DNA of 36,669 nucleotides from an uncultured Bacilli bacterium (GCA_944331805.1 CALVIS010000010.1:1-36669); one strand, 5' to 3'. Positions 23,670 through 32,583 are shown, counted from the stretch's first letter. Numbers and translations: made by a program. Notes: a model not told the origin generated them from the letters alone.

Positions 23670-25148
23670 TTAAGAGTAATTACAAGTCCGTTTATACTCA
23701 AGAATCTTTTCCTGTGCTCTTGTTGTCTTAGCAGAATCTAGCCAATAATCTTCAGGACTACCTCCCATTATAAAAGAGACTCTATCATTATTTTTTAATT
23801 GATAATCAAGCGGTACTTCTATTCCATTAACAATAACTCTTCCTAAATTATAACCAGTATTATCACCTTCTAGAAATGCTAAATCTATAGGAGTAGAACC
23901 TAAAGGCAATTCAATAGTCTTATTATTTTTAGTCCTAACATAGACATTTTCTTTAGCAAATAACTCTTTTTTAACTTTCTCTACATACAAATCATTTCTT
24001 TCAAAGTATTCACTAAGAAAGTTAAGGTCTTTACAAAACTGTAAACTATCTCTTATCTCATCTTGTACTTCACTAAATGGTTTATTCTTAGAATAAATAT
24101 AATAAGGGAGCCCATAAGTATCAACCATATCCATCTCCTTAGTCCTAATCTGAGCCTGCACTAAACAATTATTAACATATAAAACAGTATGTAAAGACCT
24201 ATATAAATTAGTTTTAGGTCCAGCAATAAATTCTTTAAATCTTGTTGAATCAATATCATACTCTTTATGTATAACACCTAAAGCTTTATAACAATCCAAA
24301 TAATCATCAGTAACAATCTTAAGTGCAAACAAATCATGTATCGCATCTATAGTAACAATACTAGTTTCTTGACTACTTGCTTTTCTTTGTCTTTTATTTA
24401 ATTTAAGCATCTTTTTATAAGTACTATAAACTTCTTTTACTCTTAACTTAACAACACAATTAATACCATTATCTCTTAAAACTTTTTCCGTCTTATAAAC
24501 AACATAATCTAAAGTTTCTTTATTTTCATTTAAATAGTCATTTATTTTTCTTGAAGTATCTGCATATTCCAAGGGATTCAATACTTTAAAAGATAAATCT
24601 TCTAATCTTTTCTTTATCTCATACATACCAATACGATATGCCAAAGGAACATACAAATCTATTGTCTCAAGAGCATTCTCTTTTTGTTTAAACTCTGTTT
24701 TAAAACCAATAGTTTCCATATTATGTAATCTATCAGCACATTTAATAGAAATAACTCTAATATCTTCATTAATCGCTCTTAATATCTTAGCCGTATTCGC
24801 CTCTACTTTTTCACTCTTACTAGAAAAGTTAAGTCCTTTTAGTTTACTAACTCCATCAACAAGCCTTGCCACACTACTTCCAAACATAGACTCTATCTCA
24901 CTTAAAGTAATATCAGTATCCTCAATAGTATCATGTAAAAGTCCTGCTACTATTGTTTCCGTATCGTTATAAGTACAAGCAAGGATATAAGCGACATGCA
25001 AAGGATGGGTTATATAAGGCTCCCCACTCTGCCTAAACTGTCCTTCATGAAGTTTAGAAGCTAGCAAGTAAGCTCTTCTAATAACTTCTTCTCCTCCTAT
25101 ATTATTTTCTCTTACTTTAGCAAGCACATCATCAATAGTTATCATCAT
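23670..25148 (-). CDS. RelA/SpoT homolog: intact (p)ppGpp hydrolase, suspect synthetase, no ACT domain
   Basis: A bifunctional-type RSH protein of about 492 residues. The HD hydrolase domain is complete (HEGQFRQSGEPYITHPLHVA, HDTIEDT at 72-78, CADRLHNMET). The synthetase domain keeps IHDLFALKI, RFKEFIAGPK and RSLHT, but the catalytic motif normally E-x-QIRT reads QAQIRT, with Gln331 at the Glu position; changes at this Glu inactivate synthesis in Rel from Streptococcus. The His in the later 'AAHW' motif is also missing. A TGS domain follows, then only ~30 residues, so the ZFD and ACT domains of long RSHs are absent. Start at ATG 25148 or 25145, both after AAGGAG. It may act mainly as a (p)ppGpp hydrolase. 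Confidence 0.92.
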   Translation of the reverse strand: MMITIDDVLAKVRENNIGGEEVIRRAYLLASKLHEGQFRQSGEPYITHPLHVAYILACTYNDTETIVAGLLHDTIEDTDITLSEIESMFGSSVARLVDGVSKLKGLNFSSKSEKVEANTAKILRAINEDIRVISIKCADRLHNMETIGFKTEFKQKENALETIDLYVPLAYRIGMYEIKKRLEDLSFKVLNPLEYADTSRKINDYLNENKETLDYVVYKTEKVLRDNGINCVVKLRVKEVYSTYKKMLKLNKRQRKASSQETSIVTIDAIHDLFALKIVTDDYLDCYKALGVIHKEYDIDSTRFKEFIAGPKTNLYRSLHTVLYVNNCLVQAQIRTKEMDMVDTYGLPYYIYSKNKPFSEVQDEIRDSLQFCKDLNFLSEYFERNDLYVEKVKKELFAKENVYVRTKNNKTIELPLGSTPIDLAFLEGDNTGYNLGRVIVNGIEVPLDYQLKNNDRVSFIMGGSPEDYWLDSAKTTRAQEKILEYKRTCNYS

Positions 25149-25173
25149 ACCACTCCTTCCTAAATTTATATAC

Positions 25174-25198
25174 AAAAAAACGGCTTACCAAAAAAGCC
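25174..25198 (-). terminator. Intrinsic terminator after the sigma factor gene
   Basis: Stem GGCTT/AAGCC (25182-25186, 25194-25198) followed on the minus strand by GTTTTTTT. It lies about 100 nt after the sigma factor stop and only about 25 nt before the RSH start, so RSH expression would need readthrough or a promoter in the stretch just upstream. Confidence 0.6.
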
Positions 25199-25297
25199 AT
25201 TTTATATACAATGATTAAATATATCTAAAAAACCTCTCATAACACCACTACCTCTTCCAAAGATTAGAAAAATAATATCAAAAGAAGGAAGAGTTTG

Positions 25298-25867
25298 TCA
25301 ACAACTAAATTTAAGTTTTTCCCTCATCGCTTTAACAACTCTACTAATATGAGAAGAACTAACATCTAAAAGATTAGATATTTCCGAATATTTAAAGTTA
25401 TTTATTCTTAAAGTAATAATAGCAGAATCTAACTGACTTAAACTATCTAAATAGTCATCTAATTTATTATATATATCTAAACTATCTATATCATCATATG
25501 GATCTACTGCCCTAGAGTCTCTTACTTCAAAATCTAACTCTTTATATTTTAAAAGAGGTCTATTCTTTAATTTAAGTATATTTCTATACAAGAGATTAAA
25601 CCCAGATGACAAGCATACTAATAGAAAAGAATAGAACAAACTTCCTTTATTAGGGTCATAATTTCTAACAGCATTATTAAAAGCAATGATACCTTCTTCA
25701 TAAAAATCTTCCAAAGTAAACCCTGTACACTTATTATCTTTTAAATAGTTATAATATTCCAAAGCTTTATTATAGATAATAGGTTTATACTTATTAAGCA
25801 TAATATCATAAGCTACTTCATCATTATCATAAATTAAATCTAATAGTTCATAATCATTGTATTTCAT
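25298..25867 (-). CDS. Sigma-70 family factor, SigH-like
   Basis: A 189-residue sigma factor with region 2 (NKALEYYNYLKD...FTLEDFYEEGIIAFNNAVRNYDPNKG, near 30-75) and a region 4 helix-turn-helix (KYSEISNLLDVSSSHISRVVKAMREKL) at the C-terminus. Its place directly after mrnC-rlmB matches sigH in the Bacillus cysS-mrnC-rlmB-yacP-sigH cluster. SigH controls early sporulation and competence there; this genome shows no sporulation genes in the window, so the regulon may be different. It starts 5 nt after the rlmB stop and ends TGC-TGA-type with a terminator further on. Confidence 0.85.
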   Translation of the reverse strand: MKYNDYELLDLIYDNDEVAYDIMLNKYKPIIYNKALEYYNYLKDNKCTGFTLEDFYEEGIIAFNNAVRNYDPNKGSLFYSFLLVCLSSGFNLLYRNILKLKNRPLLKYKELDFEVRDSRAVDPYDDIDSLDIYNKLDDYLDSLSQLDSAIITLRINNFKYSEISNLLDVSSSHISRVVKAMREKLKFSC

Positions 25868-25872
25868 AACTC

Positions 25873-26577
25873 CTACTTTCTACTTCGGACTACCTCATAT
25901 ATCAATATACCCGCTGCCACAGATGCATTTAAACTATCTATTTTAGGACTAATAGGAATAGTAATTAAAAAGTCACAAGACTCTTTAACTAATTTACTCA
26001 TACCTTTCTCTTCATTACCAATGACAAGACAAGTCTTACCATCATAATTAACATCTCTATAGTCTTCTCCATTCATAACTGTACCATATATCCAAAAACC
26101 ATTATCTTTAAGTGTTTTAATAGTATTATTAATATTAGTAACTAAGACTATATCAATATCAAATACTGCCCCCACACTAGTCTTAACAACAGTAGAATTA
26201 ACAAGTACTTGTCTATCATTAGGAATGATAATAGCATTAAAACCTGCAGCCACTGCTGTTCTAATAATGGCCCCAAAGTTATGAGGATCAAGAATATGAT
26301 CTAAAATAAGAACTTTATCATATTCTTTTTCTATTATTTTATTTAAAGGAGTATACTGGTAGTCCTCCATATCGATGATTATACCTTGATGATTATCTTT
26401 GGTCAAATTATCAATTTCCGATTTTCGAGCCAATTTTATCTTAGATTTTGGAAATTCCCCTAGTAGATTTTGAATTTTCAAGTAATATTTCTCCTCAATT
26501 TTCAATTTTCTAACTTTTTTTAAAAGTTTTTCATCCTTAAATATTCTTTCCGCTACATTTCTTCCATATACTAACAT
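25873..26577 (-). CDS. rlmB: 23S rRNA (guanosine-2'-O)-methyltransferase, RlmB-like (SpoU family)
   Basis: A SPOUT-class methyltransferase that methylates a ribose in 23S rRNA; the exact site is inferred from the family. 234 residues with an N-terminal substrate-binding domain (1-80) and the knotted C-terminal domain, with motif 1 PHNFGAIIRTAVAAGF, motif 2 VIGNEEKGMS and motif 3 SLNASVAAGILIYEV. It overlaps mrnC by 7 nt, so the two are translationally coupled. The order cysS-(peptidase)-mrnC-rlmB-sigma is nearly that of Bacillus, with yacP absent. Confidence 0.93.
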   Translation of the reverse strand: MLVYGRNVAERIFKDEKLLKKVRKLKIEEKYYLKIQNLLGEFPKSKIKLARKSEIDNLTKDNHQGIIIDMEDYQYTPLNKIIEKEYDKVLILDHILDPHNFGAIIRTAVAAGFNAIIIPNDRQVLVNSTVVKTSVGAVFDIDIVLVTNINNTIKTLKDNGFWIYGTVMNGEDYRDVNYDGKTCLVIGNEEKGMSKLVKESCDFLITIPISPKIDSLNASVAAGILIYEVVRSRK

Positions 26578-26951
26578 AATTCCTCCACTATATAATTCAT
26601 AACTTCATCAATTCTATTTTCTTTATTCTCAAGCTTTAAATACCCAATTAAAGCCTCAAGAGCCGTTGCCTTTTTATATTCTATCACACTACATCCCTTT
26701 GGATTAGGATGACTCTTAGCATTTCTAGCTCGCCTTATAACACTAATCTCATCTTCATTAAAGAAGTCTCTATCTAACATTTTATCTAAGAAAAATGCCT
26801 GTCTTTTCGCACTAACATAATTAATAGATTCTCTTTGTAAGTCATTAACTTTCCCTATTTTTTTCTCGACTAAATACATTCTAATATATTCTTCATACAC
26901 TGCATCGCCAAGATAAGCAAGTACTAAAGAATTAACACATCTAATATCCAT
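26571..26951 (-). CDS. mrnC: Mini-ribonuclease 3
   Basis: Mini-III is a single-domain RNase III that trims 23S rRNA precursors in Bacillota. The 126-residue form starting MDIRCVNSLVLAYLGDAVYE (ATG 26951, after GAGGAG) has the RNase III signature residues in LGDAVYEEYIR and ATALEALIGYL, and lacks the dsRNA-binding domain. An upstream in-frame start at 26999 would overlap the peptidase gene and has no ribosome site. The gene overlaps rlmB by 7 nt. Confidence 0.94.
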   Translation of the reverse strand: MDIRCVNSLVLAYLGDAVYEEYIRMYLVEKKIGKVNDLQRESINYVSAKRQAFFLDKMLDRDFFNEDEISVIRRARNAKSHPNPKGCSVIEYKKATALEALIGYLKLENKENRIDEVMNYIVEELC

Positions 26952-26985
26952 AAACATCTCCTCTAAAGAAAAAAGACTATAAAGT

Positions 26986-27678
26986 CTAATCTCTATCATT
27001 ACCCATAACTATTAACACTAGTCTAAGTAAATCTAGTAATGTTGAAATAAGTGAAGCGACATAAGTCATCGCTGCTGAGTTTAACATAGAACTAGCCATA
27101 CTTCTTTCACTATTATCAACTATTTTAAGTTTACTAAGAAACATTTTACCACGCTTTGAAGCATTAAACTCAACTGGTAATGTAATAAGTTGAAATAAAA
27201 GTATTGCCACTAACAAGAATATACCTACCCATGCAAGGTTCATTGCCCCAAAAATAAGACCAATTAAAACTGCTAAATAACCAAACTTAGTACTAAAATT
27301 AACAATAGGAACTAAGAAAGATCTAAATTTCAAAAAGAAATATCCCTCTTTATCTTGAACAGCATGTCCACATTCATGAGCAGCCACACTAACACTTGCA
27401 ATAGAGTCTCCATTGTAAATATCAGTTGAAAGTCTAACTACTTTAGCCCTAGGGTCATAATGGTCAGTTAAATATCCTCTTGTCTCTACAACATAAACAT
27501 TATCAAGTCCATTACTTTTTAATATTTCTCTAGCAACTTCTGCACCTGTCATACCGCTTTTAACTTTAACTTTCTTATATCTACTATATCTTGTTCTTAA
27601 ATAGATATCTGCAACAAGAGTTATAAGAAAAGCAATTATAACAAGTCCATATCCATAATACATAAAATTAAATATCAT
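26986..27678 (-). CDS. Membrane zinc metallopeptidase, YugP-like
   Basis: A 230-residue membrane protein of the neutral zinc metallopeptidase (YugP) family. There is an N-terminal membrane segment (8-27), the zinc motif HECGH at 101-105 with the typical AAHECGHAVQ context, two further hydrophobic segments around 120-165 and a C-terminal one. Substrates of the family are unknown. It sits between cysS and mrnC, which are adjacent in Bacillus, 8 nt after the cysS stop, so it seems to be an insertion into a conserved operon rather than a separate unit. Confidence 0.88.
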   Translation of the reverse strand: MIFNFMYYGYGLVIIAFLITLVADIYLRTRYSRYKKVKVKSGMTGAEVAREILKSNGLDNVYVVETRGYLTDHYDPRAKVVRLSTDIYNGDSIASVSVAAHECGHAVQDKEGYFFLKFRSFLVPIVNFSTKFGYLAVLIGLIFGAMNLAWVGIFLLVAILLFQLITLPVEFNASKRGKMFLSKLKIVDNSERSMASSMLNSAAMTYVASLISTLLDLLRLVLIVMGNDRD

Positions 27679-27686
27679 AAAACCTC

Positions 27687-29069
27687 CTATATTTTCTCTA
27701 TAGTAGTACCATTTCTACCATCTATTAATCTAAAACCAATGCTCTCTAAATAATCACGAATTCTATCCGCTTCAGCATAATCTTTATTTTGCTTAGCAAT
27801 ATTTCTCTTTTCTATTAAACTTTTTATCTCATCATCAATATCTATTATATCATTTTTTAGTAAATCTAAACTTAAAACTTTATCAAATTCCCTAATTAAA
27901 TATTCCTTAGTCTTATTACTAGTATCAAGTTTCAATACTTCATAAAGAACTGTTAAAGCCATCGCTGTATTCATATCATCAGATAAAGCATCTTTAAACT
28001 TATCTAAATATGTCTTAACTATCGTCTCATCAAGTTCTCCTTCATCTTTAAGTAAAGATACTCTATTTTTAAGTTTCTTATAAGCATTCTCTGCCTGTCC
28101 CAAAGCTTCATAAGTAAAAAGTAATGGTTTACGATAATGAGACTCTAAACACATATAGCGATAACTTAAAGGATTAAACCCCTTATCTTCTAAAGTGCTA
28201 ACAGTAAGTATATCTCCTTTAGATTTACTCATCTTACCACTTTTATCATTTAAGTGTTCTCCATGTACCCAATAATTACACCATTTATGTCCAAGATAAG
28301 CTTCACTCTGAGCAATCTCATTAGTATGATGAGGAAAGATATTATCAACTCCTCCACAATGAATGTCAAGATGTTCTCCTAAATTTTTAATAGCAATACA
28401 AGAACACTCTATATGCCAACCAGGATAACCTACACCAAAAGGACTATCCCATTTTAACTCTTGAGAATCAAACTTAGACTTAGTAAACCATAAAACAAAG
28501 TCAGCTTGATTTTTCTTATTACTATCAAACTCAACACCTTCACGTGCCCCAACTACCATATCATCAATCTTATGATTAGTTAAAATATAGTAATCACTAA
28601 GTTTAGATGTATCAAAATAAACATTACCACCTGCTTTATAAGCATAACCTTCATCAAGTAACTTTTCTATCATCTTAATATAAGAATCTATATTACTAGT
28701 AGCAGGACTAACAATACTAGGCCACTTAATATTAAGTTTCTCTGTATCTTTCTTAAATTCATCAGTGTAAAACTTAGCGATATCTAATACTGATTTATGT
28801 TCTCTTTTCGCACTTTTAAGCATTTTATCATCACCACTATCAGAATCACTTGACAAATGCCCAACATCAGTAATATTCATACAACGCTTAACATTATAAC
28901 CTAACATATTTAAAGTTTTCTCTAACACATCTTCCATTATATAAGTCCTTAAATTACCAATATGAGCATAATGATAAACAGTAGGACCACAAGTATACAT
29001 CTTAACTTCATTCTTATCTATTGGTACGAACTCCTCTACACTTCTTGTAAGAGTATTATATAGATTCAT
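27687..29069 (-). CDS. cysS: Cysteinyl-tRNA synthetase
   Basis: A class I synthetase of 460 residues that charges tRNA-Cys. The N-terminal YTCGPTVYHYAHIGN has the zinc Cys and the HIGH-type HIGN (36-39); GWHIECSC and HCGG supply further zinc ligands; KMSKSKGD (near 275-282) is the ATP-binding loop. The C-terminal anticodon-binding helical region is complete. It is the first gene of the cysS-peptidase-mrnC-rlmB-sigma run. Confidence 0.97.
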   Translation of the reverse strand: MNLYNTLTRSVEEFVPIDKNEVKMYTCGPTVYHYAHIGNLRTYIMEDVLEKTLNMLGYNVKRCMNITDVGHLSSDSDSGDDKMLKSAKREHKSVLDIAKFYTDEFKKDTEKLNIKWPSIVSPATSNIDSYIKMIEKLLDEGYAYKAGGNVYFDTSKLSDYYILTNHKIDDMVVGAREGVEFDSNKKNQADFVLWFTKSKFDSQELKWDSPFGVGYPGWHIECSCIAIKNLGEHLDIHCGGVDNIFPHHTNEIAQSEAYLGHKWCNYWVHGEHLNDKSGKMSKSKGDILTVSTLEDKGFNPLSYRYMCLESHYRKPLLFTYEALGQAENAYKKLKNRVSLLKDEGELDETIVKTYLDKFKDALSDDMNTAMALTVLYEVLKLDTSNKTKEYLIREFDKVLSLDLLKNDIIDIDDEIKSLIEKRNIAKQNKDYAEADRIRDYLESIGFRLIDGRNGTTIEKI

Positions 29070-29099
29070 AACATCGCCTCTTTCTAATTAGTTATTTTA

Positions 29100-29858
29100 T
29101 TATATACTATTTATACCATAAGGGCTATATACTTTTTTTAGAACAACCTTATTACTATCATCTATTATTTCAAAATTACCACTTGCCATAAACCCTTTTC
29201 TCATTAGCAATTCTAAATATTTATTATTATCACTTCTATCTATCACATTTCTATGATAATTAGATAACATATCCTTAGGAACTGAAATGGCTAAAAATTC
29301 ATCTATATTATTTCTCGTAACTAATCTTCTTTTTTTATTAATCCAAATTATATCCCCTTTAGGACAACAAAACCTCGTTCCTGGAGCACAATAAATCATA
29401 TTCATTGATTTCTTTAGCTTAGACATATTGTCTAACCAAATACGAATATAGCCAGAGTTAACATTTATTTTAACCACTTGATTATTATCATCACAATTAT
29501 TAAACTCTACAGATAAATCTATATTTTTACTAAAATCATCATTTAAAATATCTGTTGCCAAAGCATTAAAATTATCAATATCAATAATTTCTAAGGTATC
29601 ATCAGAAAGATAAGAATTATTCTCTTTTCTTAAATCACTATATAAGTTTACCAAATAACAATCATCACGACTAGATGAAAAGTAATAACCTAAATCTCCA
29701 TTATTAATTTGAAAACGCAAATCCTCATTTAAAAACTTAAATCTTTGAGTATTAAGTTCTGCATATTGATTTAATTCCTGCAACTTTTTCCCAATCCTTA
29801 AATATTCATTCCTTAATCCAAAAACCACTTCACTTATCTTATAATAATCTTTACTCAT
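29100..29858 (-). CDS. Unknown protein, tandem paralog A
   Basis: A 252-residue soluble protein with no signal or membrane segment. The N-terminal ~30 residues are helical (ISEVVFGLRNEYLRIGKKLQ), followed by a mixed beta/alpha body with NNQVVKINVNSGYIRIWLDN, and near the end SNYHRNVIDRSDNNKYLELLM and FEIIDDSNKVVLKK. The next gene upstream is a clear paralog sharing all these blocks. I do not recognise a family. It lies 30 nt upstream of cysS and may be co-transcribed with it. Confidence 0.7.
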   Translation of the reverse strand: MSKDYYKISEVVFGLRNEYLRIGKKLQELNQYAELNTQRFKFLNEDLRFQINNGDLGYYFSSSRDDCYLVNLYSDLRKENNSYLSDDTLEIIDIDNFNALATDILNDDFSKNIDLSVEFNNCDDNNQVVKINVNSGYIRIWLDNMSKLKKSMNMIYCAPGTRFCCPKGDIIWINKKRRLVTRNNIDEFLAISVPKDMLSNYHRNVIDRSDNNKYLELLMRKGFMASGNFEIIDDSNKVVLKKVYSPYGINSI

Positions 29859-29914
29859 TTTATCACCTTATTAATCTATGTATATATTATTTTTCTATGT
29901 TATATGTACAACTA

Positions 29915-30634
29915 TTATTTATATAGCATTTTACTTTTTTGTAAAACATATTTATCACTTTCTTCTATAATATCAAAATTACAACTAGTACTTAAGCTTC
30001 GATTCATTACTATATCAACATTTTTATCACAATTACTACTATCTATTAACTTTCTATGATAACTAGAAAATGCACTTTTAATCACTAAAACGCCTAACAA
30101 TCTATTAACATCATGTTCTGTTAAAATACCTTTTTCTTTTTTTAAATTGATTTCATCTTTATCTGCATAATAAGACAAAACTACCGGTTTTTTCATCTTT
30201 AAAATATTTTCTAAACAGATATAAATACTTCCAGAATGAATATTTATTTTAACTACTTGATTTCTAAAAGCTAAATCAGTACGCATTGTAGATAATTCAA
30301 TATTACTACAAAATTCATCATCTAAAATATCACTTGCCACCTTATTAAATTTGTCACTATTAATAATTTCTAAAACTTTATCAGAAATAAAAACACCATT
30401 TTCTTTTTCTACATTAGAACCAAACAAAGTACTTGATACTATCCTGTTAGGACTTTTATTCTTACTTATAAAATCATAATTAATATTTCTCTTATTAAGT
30501 GAAAAATGCAAATTATCATATCGACTATCAAGCCTTGCATATTTTCTTAATTCTTGTAATTTACTTTCCATTCTTTGATATTCACTTCGTAACCCTAAAA
30601 CAACACTACTCATTTCATAAAAACTAGAATTCAT
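29915..30634 (-). CDS. Unknown protein, tandem paralog B
   Basis: A 239-residue paralog of the downstream protein. Shared blocks include 'VVLGLRSEYQRMESKLQEL' at the start, 'NQVVKINIHSGSIYICLEN' in the middle and 'SSYHRKLIDSSNCDKNVDI' and 'FDIIEESDKYVLQK' near the end, while the linking stretches differ freely. It points to an old tandem duplication with strong divergence. A single GGAGG-type site precedes the ATG. No function can be assigned. Confidence 0.7.
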   Translation of the reverse strand: MNSSFYEMSSVVLGLRSEYQRMESKLQELRKYARLDSRYDNLHFSLNKRNINYDFISKNKSPNRIVSSTLFGSNVEKENGVFISDKVLEIINSDKFNKVASDILDDEFCSNIELSTMRTDLAFRNQVVKINIHSGSIYICLENILKMKKPVVLSYYADKDEINLKKEKGILTEHDVNRLLGVLVIKSAFSSYHRKLIDSSNCDKNVDIVMNRSLSTSCNFDIIEESDKYVLQKSKMLYK

Positions 30635-30669
30635 ATTTGCCTCCTTAAATATAATTTTATTTTTATATG

Positions 30670-31014
30670 CTAATCAACATACTTATGTTGTTCACTAGTC
30701 CAAGCAGGAGTACAAGGCACACATGCCTCAAACTCTCCTTCAAAGGCATAACACTCATTTTTATCAAGTAAAATTACATCACCAGTTTTAAACTCTATTA
30801 CCTCTTCCTTATCTTTAACTTCTAAAACACCACTACCAGACATTATGTAAAGTAGTTCTTTACAAGCAGTATTAGTTTGATAACCTGCTTTAGGACTTCT
30901 ACCATTTATTTTAATAACAGCAACATTAATATCGACATCAGTCATAGGATAATCCATACCAGAATACCCATCTCCACTATAAAACTCTGCCTTTTCTTTA
31001 CTTACATAAATCAT
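30670..31014 (-). CDS. Small cupin-fold protein
   Basis: A 114-residue single cupin. The conserved pattern runs from TACKELLYIMSGSGVLEVKDKEEVIEFKTGD (about 48-78) to DKNECYAFEG (82-91). Only part of the usual metal-binding His/Glu set is present: the first motif has no HxH pair, so it may not bind metal in the normal way. A GGAGATATTT ribosome site precedes the ATG. The substrate is unknown; such small cupins include sugar isomerases and binding proteins. Confidence 0.8.
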   Translation of the reverse strand: MIYVSKEKAEFYSGDGYSGMDYPMTDVDINVAVIKINGRSPKAGYQTNTACKELLYIMSGSGVLEVKDKEEVIEFKTGDVILLDKNECYAFEGEFEACVPCTPAWTSEQHKYVD

Positions 31015-31046
31015 AATAAATATCTCCTTTGTTTTTATTTACCCAT

Positions 31047-31052
31047 ATTATA
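31047..31052 (-). promoter_or_regulatory. Candidate -10 box for the cupin gene
   Basis: A perfect TATAAT on the minus strand about 33 nt before the cupin ATG; no convincing -35 box at the right distance. Confidence 0.4.
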
Positions 31053-31077
31053 TCTTATAAATAGTGTTTTTTCTACA

Positions 31078-31132
31078 ACATAATAAATTAATTATTTTAA
31101 TACAAACATAATAAATTAATTATTTTAATACA
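31078..31132. repeat. 28-bp direct duplication at the end of the AlbA_2 gene
   Basis: Two identical 27-bp copies start at 31078 and 31106, period 28. The right copy covers the last codons and stop of the AlbA_2 gene and the left copy is a duplicate of that gene end placed after it. It looks like a recent slippage or short duplication and has no clear function. Confidence 0.85.
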
Positions 31133-32418
31133 CTCCAATAACCATTTTTATATGCTCCTTCACGTTTTAAATAACCCTTATCTTTTAACGAACGTATAAT
31201 TTTATTAATATATACCCTACTATAATTAGTTAATTTCATTAAAGTTTCAATGTTATAACTATTATTACTTTTAATTAATGATAAGATTTTAGTCTCCGCT
31301 TCATTTAAATCAGAATATTCATCTATAGATGTAACATCATTTAATAATTCTTTATTAAGTGGTATAGTTACAATAATAGTATGTTCACTTATATAAAAAG
31401 CATCTTTTCCATAATTTTTAACAATTAAAGGAATACCATGACCAGTTTGATCAATATAATCTAAATCACAAAATATCTTTAAAAGCTTTTTATTAATAGG
31501 TTTGGATACACCAGCAAAAAAGTCTTCCTTTGTTAATGATGAAGGTAATCCCCCATTAGATACAATTTCAATTCTATCATCATAAATATAAACAGCAGGA
31601 GGAATTTCTTCAGACCATTTAGTATGAACACAAGCATTAAGCCATGCTTCTCTAAAAGAACTAAAATCAAAATATTTTTCTTCTATTCTTTGTATGCCAC
31701 CAAGTTTTACTTTAGTTTCATTAATACTTTCCATATATTCCAAAACATTATTAACAGAGAGTAACAAACACTTACCACCATAATCAGTCCTTTTTAACAT
31801 TACTGATTTATCACATCCCGCAAATGTAACAACTTTAATAGATAAATCATTAGAATCAGCCAATAACTCTGCCATTAAATTATACTTACCATCATCTGTT
31901 TTTAAACCTAAATTTTCTTCAAATTTATTATTATTTATTTTAATATCATTAGATATATATAAAGCCTTTAACATTTTAAATGTCAAATCTTGATTAGATG
32001 CCACTTTTTTAATTATATAATCAGGTTCACCATCTCTATTTATTAATGCTTTAAGCATCTCTGGAGATAACTGTTTATCTTCATCAAATGACCTACTATA
32101 ATATTTACCAAAAGCAGAATATGGGACATTATCTCCCTTAGCATATACTTTAATAATTTTTTTATCTCCTATTAATTCTAATGATATATGAGGAATAATT
32201 TGAGGTTTTATTCCTTCAGAAATTTTTCTCGAAACATCTCTTAAAGTATTTTCATTTAAATCTTTCTGACCAATAACATCTCCATTATTTTTTACTCCAA
32301 AATACACTGTTCCTTCATTATGTTTGTTAAGCATCGCAGATAATGATATAACACCATCAATAAGCTCACTTGTACTTTTTTTAAATTCTATTTTTTCAGA
32401 TTCAATACCTAAATTCAT
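31120..32418 (-). CDS. AlbA_2/HATPase_c_4 ATP-binding regulator
   Basis: A 432-residue protein with an N-terminal Schlafen-type AlbA_2 domain (ESEKIEFKKSTSELIDGVISLSAML, EGTVYFGVKNNG), a HATPase_c_4 domain (FREAWLNACVHTKW...DDRIEIVSNGGLP, then DQTGHGIPLIVKNYG) and a C-terminal winged helix (ETKILSLIKSNN...YSRVYINKIIRSLKDKGYLKREG). The family is often called ATP-dependent DNA helicase-like or transcriptional regulator and is common in accessory regions. I choose ATG 32418, 8 nt after GGAGG; the longer frame starting at a TTG would include that site. A 12-bp repeat array lies just upstream. Confidence 0.88.
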   Translation of the reverse strand: MNLGIESEKIEFKKSTSELIDGVISLSAMLNKHNEGTVYFGVKNNGDVIGQKDLNENTLRDVSRKISEGIKPQIIPHISLELIGDKKIIKVYAKGDNVPYSAFGKYYSRSFDEDKQLSPEMLKALINRDGEPDYIIKKVASNQDLTFKMLKALYISNDIKINNNKFEENLGLKTDDGKYNLMAELLADSNDLSIKVVTFAGCDKSVMLKRTDYGGKCLLLSVNNVLEYMESINETKVKLGGIQRIEEKYFDFSSFREAWLNACVHTKWSEEIPPAVYIYDDRIEIVSNGGLPSSLTKEDFFAGVSKPINKKLLKIFCDLDYIDQTGHGIPLIVKNYGKDAFYISEHTIIVTIPLNKELLNDVTSIDEYSDLNEAETKILSLIKSNNSYNIETLMKLTNYSRVYINKIIRSLKDKGYLKREGAYKNGYWSVLK

Positions 32419-32450
32419 CTTTCTTTCCTCCAATTTATTGTATAATTTAA

Positions 32451-32498
32451 TATATACTTTACTATATACTTTATTATATACTTTATTATATACTTTAT
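32451..32498 (-). repeat. Four 12-bp tandem repeats in the AlbA_2 gene promoter region
   Basis: Four copies of TATATACTTTAT (the first ends in C) run from 32451 to 32498. On the minus strand each copy gives AAAGTATATAAT, a near -10 box, and a related TATACAAT lies just downstream. Changes in copy number by slippage would move or add -10-like elements, so expression could vary between cells. Confidence 0.8.
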
Positions 32499-32561
32499 CA
32501 ACACTTTGATTAAAATTTAAAAAAAATAATTATTAACAAAGTCAATACTAAACCAAATAAA

Positions 32562-32583
32562 CCTCAAGAATTTAATCTTGAGG
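32562..32583 (-). terminator. Hairpin terminator overlapping the second ATPase stop codon
   Basis: Stem CCTCAAGA/TCTTGAGG (32562-32569, 32576-32583) with the TAA stop in its loop, followed on the minus strand by TTTATTTGG. The U run is short, so termination may be partial. Confidence 0.55.
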
